From Anolis sagrei (lineage: Eukaryota; Chordata; Lepidosauria; Squamata; Anolidae), in NCBI RefSeq assembly GCF_037176765.1, contig NC_090026.1, positions 124,872,752-124,936,751 on the forward strand: a stretch of 64,000 nt of DNA, given 5' to 3'. Positions 1 to 29,014 of the stretch are shown here, in pieces. Position numbers and translations under genes: made by a program. Within the stretch, counting starts at the first letter, position 1; every line of letters starts with the position of its first letter. Below the pieces are notes generated by a model. That model saw nothing but the letters and a program-made list of their open reading frames with translations, made no database searches and was not told where the DNA came from.

Positions 1-312
1 TATAAATAAAAATGTAATGTTCATTAGTGGGATTAACATAACTCTAAAACCACTGGGTGAATTGACACCAAATTTGGACACAATACACCTATCAGGCCAA
101 CGAGTGACCATCACTCATAAAAACACTGAAAAACACAGTGAAAGAGACTTAAAAAGCCAAAAAAACCACAAAAAAACACACATTACAACGCACGCACAAA
201 ACCACATATATAAATGCAAACACACTTATATACACATATACACAAATATATACACACACAATGCACATATACACAGACTGAGCCACAGCAACGCATGGCA
301 GGGGGTGGCTAG
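1..312 (+). mobile_element. Helitron-like element, 5' tip cut by the window edge
   Basis: The left part matches the start of several other copies in this window (20194, 61907 and, inverted, 48504). The right end has a short GCCAC...GTGGC-type hairpin, about ten bases, then CTAG followed by T. A TC start, a subterminal hairpin, a CTRR end and A/T insertion are Helitron hallmarks. The inside is CA/TA microsatellite. No transposase is present, so it is non-autonomous. Confidence 0.6.
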
Positions 313-480
313 TATATATAAAATGTAATGTTAGTTTGTGGGAGAAATAACTCGGAAACCTCTGGATGAATTGACACGAAATTTTGACACAATACACCTA
401 ACAATCCAACGAGTGTCCAAAAATACACCATATATACATATACACATGCACACATTCATACACACGAATGTGTATGTATG

Positions 481-518
<38 letters not shown>

Positions 519-726
519 AGCACACAAATATACATATATACAGACGTATATATATGCACACACATATAGACACATGCACACATACATACACACATAAATG
601 CATGCATACATATACACGTGCATGCACATATAAACATACATACACACATATATATGCACAAATATGGATATAGACAAGCACACACAAAATTTACATACAC
701 GGATACACAAATATATACACATACAC

Positions 727-775
<49 letters not shown>

Positions 776-913
776 ATTTACATACACATAAACACATGGA
801 TACACAAATATATACACATACACACATATACACCTATATATATACACACACACACACAATTTACATACACATAAACACATGGATACACAAATATATACAC
901 ACACACACATATA

Positions 914-961
<48 letters not shown>

Positions 962-1177
962 TATATGTGTGTGTGTGTGTGTGTGTGTATATATTTGTGT
1001 ATCCGTGTGTTTATGTGTATGTAATTTGTGTATGTGTGTGAATATATATATATATATATATATATGCGCGCAAACACATATATACACATATACACAAATA
1101 TACACACACACATAAACACATATACAAACACATATACAAAGACTGGGCCACAGCAACACGTGGCAGGGGATGGCTAG
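313..1177 (+). mobile_element. Helitron-like element with long CA/TA microsatellite core
   Basis: It starts directly after the CTAG end of the previous copy, so the two are in tandem. It ends at 1174-1177 with CTAG, preceded by the hairpin GCCACAGCAACACGTGGC, and is followed by T. Between the ends, about 430-1130 is almost pure (CA)n, (TA)n and (TG)n arranged as a large inverted repeat centred near 935. Long frames here are microsatellite translations, not genes. Confidence 0.6.
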
Positions 1178-1658
1178 TGTAGATGTGTATATATATTCAT
1201 ATATGCCTTAAGACTTTATACAATATTTTAAAGAAATTTATGCATGACATTTTGTGACACTTGAACATCAGAGAACAAAGATGTCACCAAGTTAACTTAG
1301 CTCTGCATTTCCCTACAAAATCAGCATACTCTCCATATTCATACATTAGACGCTGCCTATAGTCCTCTATTACTTCTTCCTCGTGTAGTCTGTGAAATGC
1401 GCACTAATGGGTTTCTGTGCGCATGCGCAGTGATTTCGGAACATTCTAGATGCAAAGATTTTAGGCGGGAGTCCCGCCCACCCTCCCATTGGTATAAAAG
1501 GCAGTAGGCGGAGTTCCGCTTCAGTTCTTCTTTCCGCGCGACAGCAGAAGCATTTCGGACTTTCCTCTCTGTTACTTACCTTGCTATTGACTCGGACTCC
1601 TCTCGACGATCCTCCATTCTCCTACCCTCGACAACGGACTGATTACGGACAGGCTAGC

Positions 1659-3755
1659 ATGTCGACTTTATCTTTTAAAAAGTGTTCGGCTTGTGGAGTT
1701 AACCTCCCAGAAGCCGATAGACACAATAAGTGTCTTTTGTGCCTGGGGGAAGCCCATAATCGCTCTGCATGTGAGATCTGCAGAGGCTTCACATCTCGGG
1801 CTCAAAAGAGCAGAGACTCCCGTCTTAAAGCTCTTTTGTATGAGCAGGCACTGGCCCCTGAAGAGACTCGCCAAGCCGCGCTTAGTCTCTCTCGGCAGCC
1901 CTCACCCTCCCCCCTCTCCGGGGAGCGGCCGGGCTCCTCTTCCATGCAGCTAGAAGAAAACCCTGTGGCTGGGACTCCTCCCCTTGGGGACGAGCCGCCG
2001 CCGAAAAGACCCAGGGTCTCCAAGCAAACTGCTCATAAGAGCAAGTCAAAGGAGAAACAAAATAAGAAAAAGGGACGGCAACTCTCTGGCATACAGCCCC
2101 TGAGTCCTCCCACGCTGGCACCGCCGGCCCAGCTGCTTGAGCTCTCGCCCACGGAGCAAACCGCACAGCTCCTGGAGCTTCAGGAGCCCCCGGAGCTTCT
2201 TCCGATCGAGCTCCTCAACTCCCAGGCCGAGCCTAACCTCCCCTCTTCCCCCTCCCTCCTCCAGCCTGCCCAACCTCCTAGAGAACAACCTTCCTCCCCG
2301 GTACCGGCCCCTCCCACCTCTCAGGCAGAACGTGGCCGTTCTCGGCCAAGCCGCTCCAGGCGCCGGTCCCGATCCTCCTCCTCCTCACATTCTCGGTCCC
2401 GGTCCCACACTCCTCCCCCCAAACGCCAGCGCGGGCGCGATCCGCGCGATCGCGATCCACGTTTTCCTTCCCCTTATGAGTATCCCTTTCCCCTCTATCC
2501 CCCTCCCCCCTTCTTCTACCCTTACTATCAAGGAGAATACTCGAGGGACCATACCCCTCCTCCTCACCCTTATCCTCATTCCTACCCTCCTCCTTCCGCC
2601 ACTGTCTCTAGGCCCCCTCCTGAGCCTCCTATCCTTCAACACCAGGGGCCACCGCCCCCAGATCCTGCTACTCCTCAGCAGGATCTTCAACCCGACCCAG
2701 AAACTGTGGACGCTGAATCCTCCACTGATTCACCTTCCGCTCCTGCATTTCAAGCTGAGCCAGATCCAGACCCTCTACAAGCAGAAGAGTTTAAAAACTT
2801 TTCTGCTTTATTGATCAGACTTTCCAGATCACTTAATCTGGCCGTTCCCCAGCCTACTAAGGCTGTGGATGACCCTTGCTTCACCTCATCTGAGCAACAA
2901 CGACCCATGTCAACTATATTGCCCACATTACCTTACCTTTTAGAAGTTCTAAAAACAGAAGGTGTTTCTCCAGCCCTGGTTCCAGCCACACCTAAGCGGG
3001 CTGAGAATCTTTATCGCATTGACCTCACGGCAGCTTCATGGCTTGCTAAACTACCTAGAGCCAATTCAGTTGTTACAGACGCCCAACCCAAACCAGTTCA
3101 GAGAAATCAGGCTTCCCCCTCAGACAAAGAAGGAAAGAAACTGGATGCCATGGCAAAAAAGTTTTATTCCTCTGCCTGCCTGTTCGCCAGAATGGCACAT
3201 TATGGCGTTTACATGAGTGTATACCAGACACACCTCTGGAATAAAATCCTGCCTTACCTTGATCTCCTACCAATGGCTGATCAACCAATGGCAAAAGCCT
3301 TTGCTCAAGAAGCACTTCTTCTCTCTAAGCTCCAGAAGGACTTAGCAAAGAACACAGCTGACACATCTGGCAAACTCATTGCTGGAGCAGTGGCCTTGAG
3401 ACGTCACGCCTGGCTCAGGGCATCCACTCTTTCTCCTTCAGCTCGCACGCTGATTGAAGATCTCCCTATGGATCAAACAGGATTGTTTAATCCAGAAACA
3501 GATTCCCAGTTAAAACACTCACATGAGATGAAACAAACGGTCACTAAATATGACCAACAACCTTATCAACAGAGACAAAGATGGGGCAATTATTATCATT
3601 ACCCCACCTATCACAGAGGCCGTTACAACCCTCACTCCTACAGAGGAAAACAACGTCCTCATTCATCTCCTGCCACCACCGGGAAGCCACTTGTTCCCTT
3701 TAAGGGTCAGTATCGGGGCACTAAACCACCAGATAACAAAAAACGGCGTTTTTAG
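1659..3755 (+). CDS. DIRS first frame, Gag-like protein (fossil entry)
   Basis: Long frame inside the DIRS element. The N-terminus holds closely spaced Cys pairs (CSACG, CLLCLG, CEICRG), suggesting a small zinc-binding module. A long Pro/Ser/Arg-rich middle and a basic, Gln/Tyr-rich end follow, as in Gag-like products. I place the start at the Met at 1659, just before the Cys-rich part, although the frame is open further upstream. It overlaps the second frame by about 200 bases. Confidence 0.65.
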   Translation: MSTLSFKKCSACGVNLPEADRHNKCLLCLGEAHNRSACEICRGFTSRAQKSRDSRLKALLYEQALAPEETRQAALSLSRQPSPSPLSGERPGSSSMQLEENPVAGTPPLGDEPPPKRPRVSKQTAHKSKSKEKQNKKKGRQLSGIQPLSPPTLAPPAQLLELSPTEQTAQLLELQEPPELLPIELLNSQAEPNLPSSPSLLQPAQPPREQPSSPVPAPPTSQAERGRSRPSRSRRRSRSSSSSHSRSRSHTPPPKRQRGRDPRDRDPRFPSPYEYPFPLYPPPPFFYPYYQGEYSRDHTPPPHPYPHSYPPPSATVSRPPPEPPILQHQGPPPPDPATPQQDLQPDPETVDAESSTDSPSAPAFQAEPDPDPLQAEEFKNFSALLIRLSRSLNLAVPQPTKAVDDPCFTSSEQQRPMSTILPTLPYLLEVLKTEGVSPALVPATPKRAENLYRIDLTAASWLAKLPRANSVVTDAQPKPVQRNQASPSDKEGKKLDAMAKKFYSSACLFARMAHYGVYMSVYQTHLWNKILPYLDLLPMADQPMAKAFAQEALLLSKLQKDLAKNTADTSGKLIAGAVALRRHAWLRASTLSPSARTLIEDLPMDQTGLFNPETDSQLKHSHEMKQTVTKYDQQPYQQRQRWGNYYHYPTYHRGRYNPHSYRGKQRPHSSPATTGKPLVPFKGQYRGTKPPDNKKRRF

Positions 3756-5664
3756 CCCCCCTCCATCCCCACCACTGAATCTACCTGACCCTTCCCCACC
3801 CTCCACACACACCACATCCACCTCACCACTATACCTCAACAGACTCCATACATACTTACCTGCTTGGCAGTCCATAACCAACGACACCTGGGTCCTCCGC
3901 ATAATAGATGAGGGTTACGCCATTGAATTCCATTCTCTCCCTCCACTGGGAAAAATTTTACCAACTCAATCCTCTCCCATGCTTTGGGACGAGATCTCCT
4001 CTCTTTTAGACAAAGGGGCGATTTCCCCTGTACATCCCGATCTGGCTCACACTTGCTTTTTCTCCCGCTACTTCCTAGTAGATAAAAGGGACGGAGGTCA
4101 ACGCCCCATCTTAGACCTCCGAGGCATTAACAGATTTATTTCACCTCGCAAATTTCGCATGGTCACACTAGCCAACATCCTTCCTTTCATCACGAAGGGA
4201 GCATGGCTCGCCAAGGTTGACCTCAGAGACGCATACTTCCACATCTCAATCAGACGCAACCATCGCAAATACCTCTCCTTTGCACTGGACAACCACGTTT
4301 TTTCTTTCTCCGTATTACCCTTTGGTCTCTCCTCCGCCCCAAGGGTCTTCACTAAATGCATGTCAGTAGTAGCTGCCCACCTATGCCAGAACGGCGTAAC
4401 GGTTTTTCCATACATAGATGATTGGCTTTTTTCATCGAAATCTCGTTCCCAGCTCCTCTCTGACATTTCCTTCACCTTGTCTCTCTTACAGGAACTTGGA
4501 CTTGTCGTAAATTTCGACAAATCCCACCTAATGCCTACCCAGCGCATCCATTTCATTGGTGCCCTGATAGACTCCACATCCCAGAGGGCTTACCTGCCAG
4601 AAGACCGATTCTCCAATCTCTGTCAAGCCATCAACAGCCTGCTTTCTTCAGGCCAGTCCTCTGCATGGGCTATCCAATCTATCCTTGGCCACATGGCGTC
4701 CACTACAAGTGTGACTCCCTTCGCCCGGCTTCGCCTCCGCCCGCTCCAGTCCTGGTTCCTGGGCGTATTCGATCCCATTCACGACTCACAATCCATGATT
4801 CTTCAACCTCCCGCTCACGTCCTCAGCTCCCTCCTGTGGTGGACAAAGGAATCCAATGTGTGCTCAGGTCTCCCATTCACACCCCCACGCCCGTCCCTTT
4901 TTCAAGATCCGTTGATACAGTTATTTGTTAAAGGTTATAAAAATGTTCACCCCCCAGTTTCCCCTCCACCCCCGGCTTGGAGTCTTGAGCTTGTATTGTC
5001 TCAACTCTCCAAACCTCCCTTCGAGCCCATGGCCTCCTGTGACATCTCCCATCTTTCCTGGAAGACGGCGTTCCTAGTGGCCATTACCTCGGCAAGAAGG
5101 GCCAGTGAACTCGCCGCTCTTCGCTCAGATCCTCCTTTTATTAGGTTCCACGAGGATAAAGTAGTCCTTCGGACTGACATTACCTTCCTTCCCAAAGTTG
5201 TCTCCAAGTTTCACATGTCCCAAGACATCACCCTCCCTGCCTTTTTTCCTAACCCTTCCTCTCCTTTGGAAGTTGCACTCCACGCGTTGGATGTCAAGAG
5301 AGCCCTCTCCTTCTATATATCCAGGACAGCCTCCTATAGGAAATCTCCTAGGCTTTTCCTAAAATACCGGAAAGACGCCTTGGGAGTTCCAGTAACATCT
5401 CAAAGACTATCATCATGGATAGTATCCACAATTCGCTTGGCTTATGCTTTGGCACACAAGGAGCCTCCCTCAACTATCCATGCCCACTCTACAAGGTCAC
5501 TTTCAACATCTCAAGCCTTTCTCCATGGTGTTCCTGTCCACGACATCTGCAGAGCAGCAACTTGGACGACACCTTCCACCTTTGCCTCTCACTACAAGCT
5601 CGACATCCTTGCCAAGAGAGATGCGGCCTTCGGCAGAGCAGTTCTTTTCTCCTGTGTGGCATGA
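3550..5664 (+). CDS. DIRS second frame, reverse transcriptase plus tyrosine recombinase (fossil entry)
   Basis: Reverse transcriptase is seen in the first half: DKRDGGQRPILDLRGIN, the motif A region AKVDLRDAYFHI, the LPFGLSSAP motif B region and YIDDW as motif C. The last third fits a tyrosine recombinase: TSARRASEL with its Arg, the HAHSTR block and a distal Tyr in FASHYKLD. RT with a tyrosine recombinase rather than an integrase defines the DIRS order. Confidence 0.85.
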   Translation: MTNNLINRDKDGAIIIITPPITEAVTTLTPTEENNVLIHLLPPPGSHLFPLRVSIGALNHQITKNGVFSPPPSPPLNLPDPSPPSTHTTSTSPLYLNRLHTYLPAWQSITNDTWVLRIIDEGYAIEFHSLPPLGKILPTQSSPMLWDEISSLLDKGAISPVHPDLAHTCFFSRYFLVDKRDGGQRPILDLRGINRFISPRKFRMVTLANILPFITKGAWLAKVDLRDAYFHISIRRNHRKYLSFALDNHVFSFSVLPFGLSSAPRVFTKCMSVVAAHLCQNGVTVFPYIDDWLFSSKSRSQLLSDISFTLSLLQELGLVVNFDKSHLMPTQRIHFIGALIDSTSQRAYLPEDRFSNLCQAINSLLSSGQSSAWAIQSILGHMASTTSVTPFARLRLRPLQSWFLGVFDPIHDSQSMILQPPAHVLSSLLWWTKESNVCSGLPFTPPRPSLFQDPLIQLFVKGYKNVHPPVSPPPPAWSLELVLSQLSKPPFEPMASCDISHLSWKTAFLVAITSARRASELAALRSDPPFIRFHEDKVVLRTDITFLPKVVSKFHMSQDITLPAFFPNPSSPLEVALHALDVKRALSFYISRTASYRKSPRLFLKYRKDALGVPVTSQRLSSWIVSTIRLAYALAHKEPPSTIHAHSTRSLSTSQAFLHGVPVHDICRAATWTTPSTFASHYKLDILAKRDAAFGRAVLFSCVA

Positions 5665-6039
5665 CCCACCTCCAGGTTGGTAGCTTTACAATCACCCATT
5701 AGTGCGCATTTCACAGACTACACGAGGAAGAAATATGGGTTGCTTACCTGTAAACGTATTTCTTCCAGTGATAGTCTGTGAAATCCGCACGTCCCGCCCG
5801 TCCTCCCCTCTTATGTCATGCCTCCTTTCCTGGCTGCTGTCTGGCGGCAAGGAACTGAAGCGGAACTCCGCCTACTGCCTTTTATACCAATGGGAGGGTG
5901 GGCGGGACTCCCGCCTAAAATCTTTGCATCTAGAATGTTCCGAAATCACTGCGCATGCGCACAGAAACCCATTAGTGCGGATTTCACAGACTATCACTGG
6001 AAGAAATACGTTTACAGGTAAGCAACCCATATTTCTTTT

Positions 6040-6155
6040 TCATAGCTCTACAGTCTACTAACCCCAACCAGCCTCTCTACCTCTGGCAAGATGGCGCCCT
6101 TGAGCTTGAGACCAGAGGGGCGTGGTTTTGAAGGTTTTTTCCCAGCATGCTTTTT
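6040..6155 (+). promoter_or_regulatory. Displaced extra copy of the ACAA1 promoter block
   Basis: This stretch repeats, with differences, the sequence just upstream of ACAA1. The TTTTTCAT-GCTCTA-AGTCTACT block recurs near 7380-7405. The block TCTGGCAAGATGGCGCCCT followed by GAGGGGCGTGG and CCCAGCAT recurs near 7506-7575. It lies between the DIRS element and a solo LTR. Whether it still drives transcription cannot be told. Confidence 0.6.
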
Positions 6156-6179
6156 TCTATTAATTCCATAGTGATACGC

Positions 6180-7277
6180 TGTGCTGTCGCACGCTGGCCC
6201 TGTGCATATGACTGTAGACAGGACATACATTCTGTGTGCCCAACGGGACGCGCGGGGCTGCCTCAGATTAAAGGCCCTTGGATTCCCCCAAACAGAGTTC
6301 TGTAGAGGCTTAAAGTAAGTCCAACAAAGTTCTTTATTGATGAAAACAAACAGGTACTTCAAGGCTTTCTTAACAGTCTACTGGTTCTTGCAATCTTGTT
6401 CACTGGGAACAGGCACTATCTTCATAACTGTATACTAACTAATGGGGAAATCATTAACTTCTAATCCGGGCAGTCTGTCTTTGCCTCTGTTGGCGTGGAG
6501 CCCCTGCACCCGGTACCAACTGCGCCTGGCTTCTGCGAGCGATCCTTACCAAGCAGAGCTTTGTAGACTTCCAAGGAAAAAGGAGGAGTTCAGGTTGCTG
6601 TGATGGCCGGCTGAAGTCCCTCAGCCAAGTTGTGGGGCCTTTTCTCCCCGGCCAAGCTGTAGGCTGAATATCTCCCTGGCCAAGCTGTAGAAGACAAAGC
6701 TTTCTACAGGAGCTCTTGGTTTTATGTCCTGTGCGAAAGGCTTCTCTGTGAGAACTAACTCAAAAAGGCTCCTAAAAGGCAAAGGTAAAGGTAGTCCCCA
6801 GACATTAAGTCCAGTTATGTCTGACTCTGGGGTGTGGTGCTCATCTCCATTTCTAAGCCGAAGAGCCAGCATTGTCCGTAGACACCTCCAAGGTCATGTG
6901 GCCGGCATGACTGCATGGAGCGCCGTTACCTTCCCGCCGGAGCAGTACCTATTGATCTACCCACATTTGCATGTTTTCGAACTGCTAGGTTGGCAGAAGC
7001 TAGGGCTGACAGCGGAAGCTCACGCCGCTCCTCGGAATCGAACCTGCGACCTTTCGATCAACAAGCTCAGCAGCTCAGTGCTTTAACCCATTGCGCCGGC
7101 TTCTATTCCCTCCAAAACTCAAAAAGGGGCGGGACCAGGGAACCTAACGATAATTGACAGGTGGCTTGCCCTATGATTGCAGCCTATAACAGGAAGCCAC
7201 CCTGCTGCAAAATCCCAAGCGTGGGATTGCAAACAAACCATCAGAATTGGAGCTCCTGGTGCAGTTGTACCAGCACA
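6180..7277 (-). mobile_element. Solo LTR with a nested SINE (fossil entry)
   Basis: Solo long terminal repeat of an unnamed LTR retroelement. It is bounded by TG...CA, has near-matching 5-base flanks (TACGC/TATGC) and is clearly related to the LTR at 11170-11984, sharing both edges. A polyadenylation-type AATAAA reads on the - strand near 6340, which sets the orientation. A tRNA-derived SINE is inserted at about 6775-7105. No internal viral genes were seen. Moderately old. Confidence 0.65.
6775..7105 (-). mobile_element. tRNA-derived SINE nested in the solo LTR
   Basis: Read on the - strand, it has a tRNA-like head (box B-like GGTCGCAGGTTCGATTCC, reverse of about 7030-7047) and a body shared with the + strand copy at 17100-17440. 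It ends with the shared tail that reads AAAGGTAAAGGTAGTCCCC on the + strand. The pattern is typical of squamate SINEs. Confidence 0.7.
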
Positions 7278-7284
7278 TATGCTG

Positions 7285-7370
7285 CATATCCACCGACAAG
7301 GAGCTCTGACGTGGGCTGGCCCATGAGGTCATGAAGATTCGGAAGCGACTGAACGATTAGGCAACAAAAT
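7285..7370 (+). mobile_element. BovB 3' end fragment
   Basis: GAGCTCTGACGTGGGCTGG followed by CATGAGGTCATGAAGATTCGG matches the reverse complement of the 3' ends of the BovB copies at 8262, 14762 and 18752. Only the last 80 or so bases are present. Confidence 0.6.
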
Positions 7371-7374
7371 ATAT

Positions 7375-7633
7375 CTCTATATTTTTCATTGCTCTATAGT
7401 CTACTTGTGTTTGCCTGTAGCAAGAGACCAAGGGGGCGTGGCTCTGAGGTGGCTACCCAGCATCCCCCGCGCGCTTGGCTGGCTTTTCTCCCTTCCTTTT
7501 TCTGCCTCTGGCAAGATGGCGCCCTCGGAGGCTGAGGCGGGAGGGGCGTGGCCTCGAGCTTGTTTCCCGGCATCCCCCGCGCCTCAGCCTGCCTGCCTCT
7601 TCCTGCCTTTCTGTCAGTCAGTCAGAGGCGAAG
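7375..7633 (+). promoter_or_regulatory. ACAA1: ACAA1 promoter and 5' UTR region, CpG-rich, internally duplicated
   Basis: CpG-rich DNA directly before the ACAA1 start codon, without a TATA box. Two related blocks of about 70-90 bases lie side by side. One runs from about 7415 to 7470 (GGGGGCGTGG, CCCAGCATCCC). The other runs from about 7504 to 7580 and has AAGATGGCGCC at 7513-7523, a YY1-like site, then GAGGGGCGTGG and CCCGGCATCCC. A third copy lies at 6040-6155. The transcription start is not defined by sequence alone. Confidence 0.6.
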
Positions 7634-26605
<18,972 letters not shown>

Positions 26606-27724
26606 ATCCTCGTCTTCTCAGAACCAACCCAGTGTCTTAACCCCTGGACTTCTCCAGAAAATGTGATTGGAACAGGAATGGCATCAGATGTCCAACCGTC
26701 CTTCATCTAGGACACATCCTCGACCATCTTGTCACCTTTTGCCAATTCCAGCCCTTTATTCAGCCTTAGTCCCTGCCTCAACATGAGCTGCTGGCTTCAG
26801 CTATGGGCTCCAAGACACGGCATGCTTGCCACAATGGAATGGCTTGAAATAACTCTTAAATACCATGGATCTTGTCCCAAAGCGAGGCCATCTCGGCATC
26901 AGCACCTAAGGGCTGGGTGGTGGTGTATTTTGTCCATGGGGTCCTTCAGAAGCTTCACAGACTGTTCCCCAAGGTAATGAAGTTCAGTTCAAGTTTGGAA
27001 AATGCAAGTGTACTTTGTTATACACTTAGAACCACCCAGATTTCCAGGACAAAAGCAATGCACACTTCTTTCTTTTGTCAGAAAGGACAACACATGGGGC
27101 AAGGTTACACTTGGCTCATTTCCCGTCCAAAAGAGACTAACTGTATTGAGAGCAAAAGTACTAACTCAGGAAGAAGACGCATCGACTCTCAAGACTCACT
27201 AAAACACATAAATGAAAACATGGCAGAGGTTCTGGTAGGCTGCTTTGCTTATAAATGAACTTTTGTGAGAAGTAGGGATCACTGAAAATTTGATGAATCT
27301 GCATTCAGAAACTTATCTGAACATGTTTCCAGATAAGGAAACAAAACCCTAGGAGCTGCTTAGGGGGAGAAAAGTTGCTAATGATTGTATTTCTTTCTTG
27401 TTAGGGAAATTAAGAAATCACACTGGGCAAGGCCTTTAAAAATACACTACTGCGCACACTTAGATACAAAAGGAGGCAAAAGTGGAAGACATGTTTTTGT
27501 CTGTTAAGAGCTCAAGGAGCAAATGCAGTTGAACCCTTAAGGATTAGCTCTGCTTTGGCCCCACTTTTGCACTTCAAAGCAGATAAGTTGAATAATAATA
27601 ATAAAAATAATAATAATAAAAACATTCCAGCTATGAGGAAGAGGGTCACAAGTGCTTTACTGCTTCAATTAAGATGCTGTACTGATCAAATTAAAATATT
27701 TTTAACGGTCTTTTTTGCTTCTGT
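26606..27724 (+). other. ACAA1: ACAA1 3' UTR and intergenic DNA
   Basis: Non-repetitive DNA after the ACAA1 stop. No unambiguous polyadenylation signal is clear; AATAAA-like strings occur in an (AAT)n tract near 27598 and ATTAAA near 27692. The end of the transcript is therefore not placed. Confidence 0.45.
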
Positions 27725-27726
27725 CA

Positions 27727-28660
27727 GTGGATTCATAGACTCATAGAGTTGGAAGAGACCTCATGGGCCATCCAGTCCAACCCCCCACCAAGAAGCAGGA
27801 AAAGCACCCTCTACAGATGGCCATCCAGCCTCTGTTTAAAAGCTTCCAAAGAAGGAGCCTCCACCACACTCCGGGGCAGAGAGTTCCACTGCTGAACGGC
27901 TCTCACAGTCAGGAAGTTCTTCCTCATGTTCAGGTGGAATCTCCTTTCTTATACAGGGTGAGGCAGCATAACTTCCTTTTTTCAAAAATTGATTAATAAT
28001 GTAGGTGCATACCTAAAGTTTTGTTTTACATAGTTTTGAAGATCAAATTAGGTAGGTGACATCCCCCATTCTCCATACACTGAGTAAACTGTTTGTCATG
28101 ACTCTTGCCAGCATAGCAGGCGTTGTGTTGGCAATTTCTTCCTGGATGTTGTTCTTCAAATCTTGTAGGGTCCTTAGATGGTTCACATAAACACGGGGTT
28201 TCAAAAAAACCCATAGAAAAAAATCACAAGGGGCCAAATCTGGAGAGCAGGCCGGCCACTCCAAATCCACTCGAAAAGCAGGCCTCAACGGCAAAAGCAC
28301 GCTCCTCACTGTTCCAATGCATGATGACAACTGAACTGTGTCAGGACAAAACTTTATACTCCCACCTCTGGAACGAGACCACTAGCGCTCCACTACGTCT
28401 TCAACCGACTGAATGGCGCACATTTTAAAAAGGGAAGTTATGCTGTCTCTCCCTGTAGTTTGAAGCCATTGTTCTGTGTCCTAGTCTCCAGGGCAGCAGA
28501 AAACAAGCTTGCTCCCTCCTCCCTATGATGTATTTATACATGACTATCATGTCTCCTCTCAGCCTTCTCTTCTTCAGCCTAAACATGCCCGGCTCTTTAA
28601 ACCGCTCCTCATAGGGCTTGTTCTCCAGACCCTTGATCATTTTAAACAACATCAATTATA
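27727..28660 (-). mobile_element. CR1 LINE 3' fragment, split by a mariner-like element
   Basis: Two halves (27727-27951 and 28458-28660) join into one reversed CR1 3' end, as shown by the uninterrupted copy at 22018-22465. It lies between the 3' ends of ACAA1 and DLEC1. Confidence 0.8.
27954..28455 (-). mobile_element. Tc1/mariner-like element, 502 bases, inserted in CR1
   Basis: Flanked by TA (27952-27953 and 28456-28457). Terminal inverted repeats read CAGGGTGAGGCAGCATAAC on the left and, inverted, CAGGGAGAGACAGCATAAC on the right. The - strand frame 28330-28043 encodes a transposase C-terminus with SPDLAPCDFFLW, the region of the last catalytic acid, then RTLQDLKNNIQEEI. The N-terminal half is missing, so it is an internally deleted, non-autonomous copy. 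Confidence 0.8.
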
Positions 28661-28787
28661 CCTCAGAATATCTGAGGCACACTTTAAATAAAAGGTTATC
28701 TAAAGCAGTAATGGCAATGATTCCTTGTTGTTGTTGCCCTATTGCCAGGCTAGATTCTGCAGCATGTAAAACAGAGCATGGCATAAT

Positions 28788-28982
28788 GCAGGCATGGGCA
28801 AACTTGGGCCCTCCAGGTGTTTTGGACTTCAACTCCCACAATTCCTAACAGCCTGAGGCCCTTTCCTTTCCCCCCTCAGCCGCTTAAGCGGCTGAGGGGG
28901 GAAAGGAAGGGGCCTCAAGCTGTTAGGAATTGTGGGAGTTGAAGTCCAAAACACCTGGAGGGCCCAAGTTTGCCCATGTCTG
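28788..28982. mobile_element. hAT-type MITE forming a long near-perfect palindrome
   Basis: The 8-base duplication GGCATAAT lies at 28780-28787 and 28983-28990. Arms start GCAGGCATGGGC. The centre (28851-28920) is a nearly perfect inverted repeat around GCTTAAGC, so the whole element can fold into one hairpin of about 190 bases. It lies directly beyond the DLEC1 polyadenylation signal. Confidence 0.8.
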
Positions 28983-29014
28983 GGCATAATAGTTTCTGAT
29001 GTAAGACAATGCAG

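Larger units (their letters stand above)
1371..6034 (+). mobile_element. DIRS-type tyrosine-recombinase retroelement (fossil entry)
   Basis: Class: DIRS order, kin of LTR retrotransposons. Parts: left inverted terminal repeat about 1371-1530, a first frame, a second overlapping frame with reverse transcriptase and tyrosine recombinase, an internal complementary region about 5697-5791, and a right inverted terminal repeat about 5868-6034. The internal region repeats, inverted, the outer edges of both terminal repeats, as the circular-intermediate model for DIRS predicts. Each terminal repeat carries a CCAAT/TATA-like block (CATTGGTATAAAAGG on the left). It looks largely whole, with no obvious break in either long frame, so it is probably young. 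No target duplication is expected for this order. Confidence 0.85.

Noticed and set aside
17-1159. Long frames rich in Tyr/Ile/Cys/Val or His/Thr near the left edge
   Set aside because: Translations of CA/TA/GT microsatellite on both strands; no gene-like composition.
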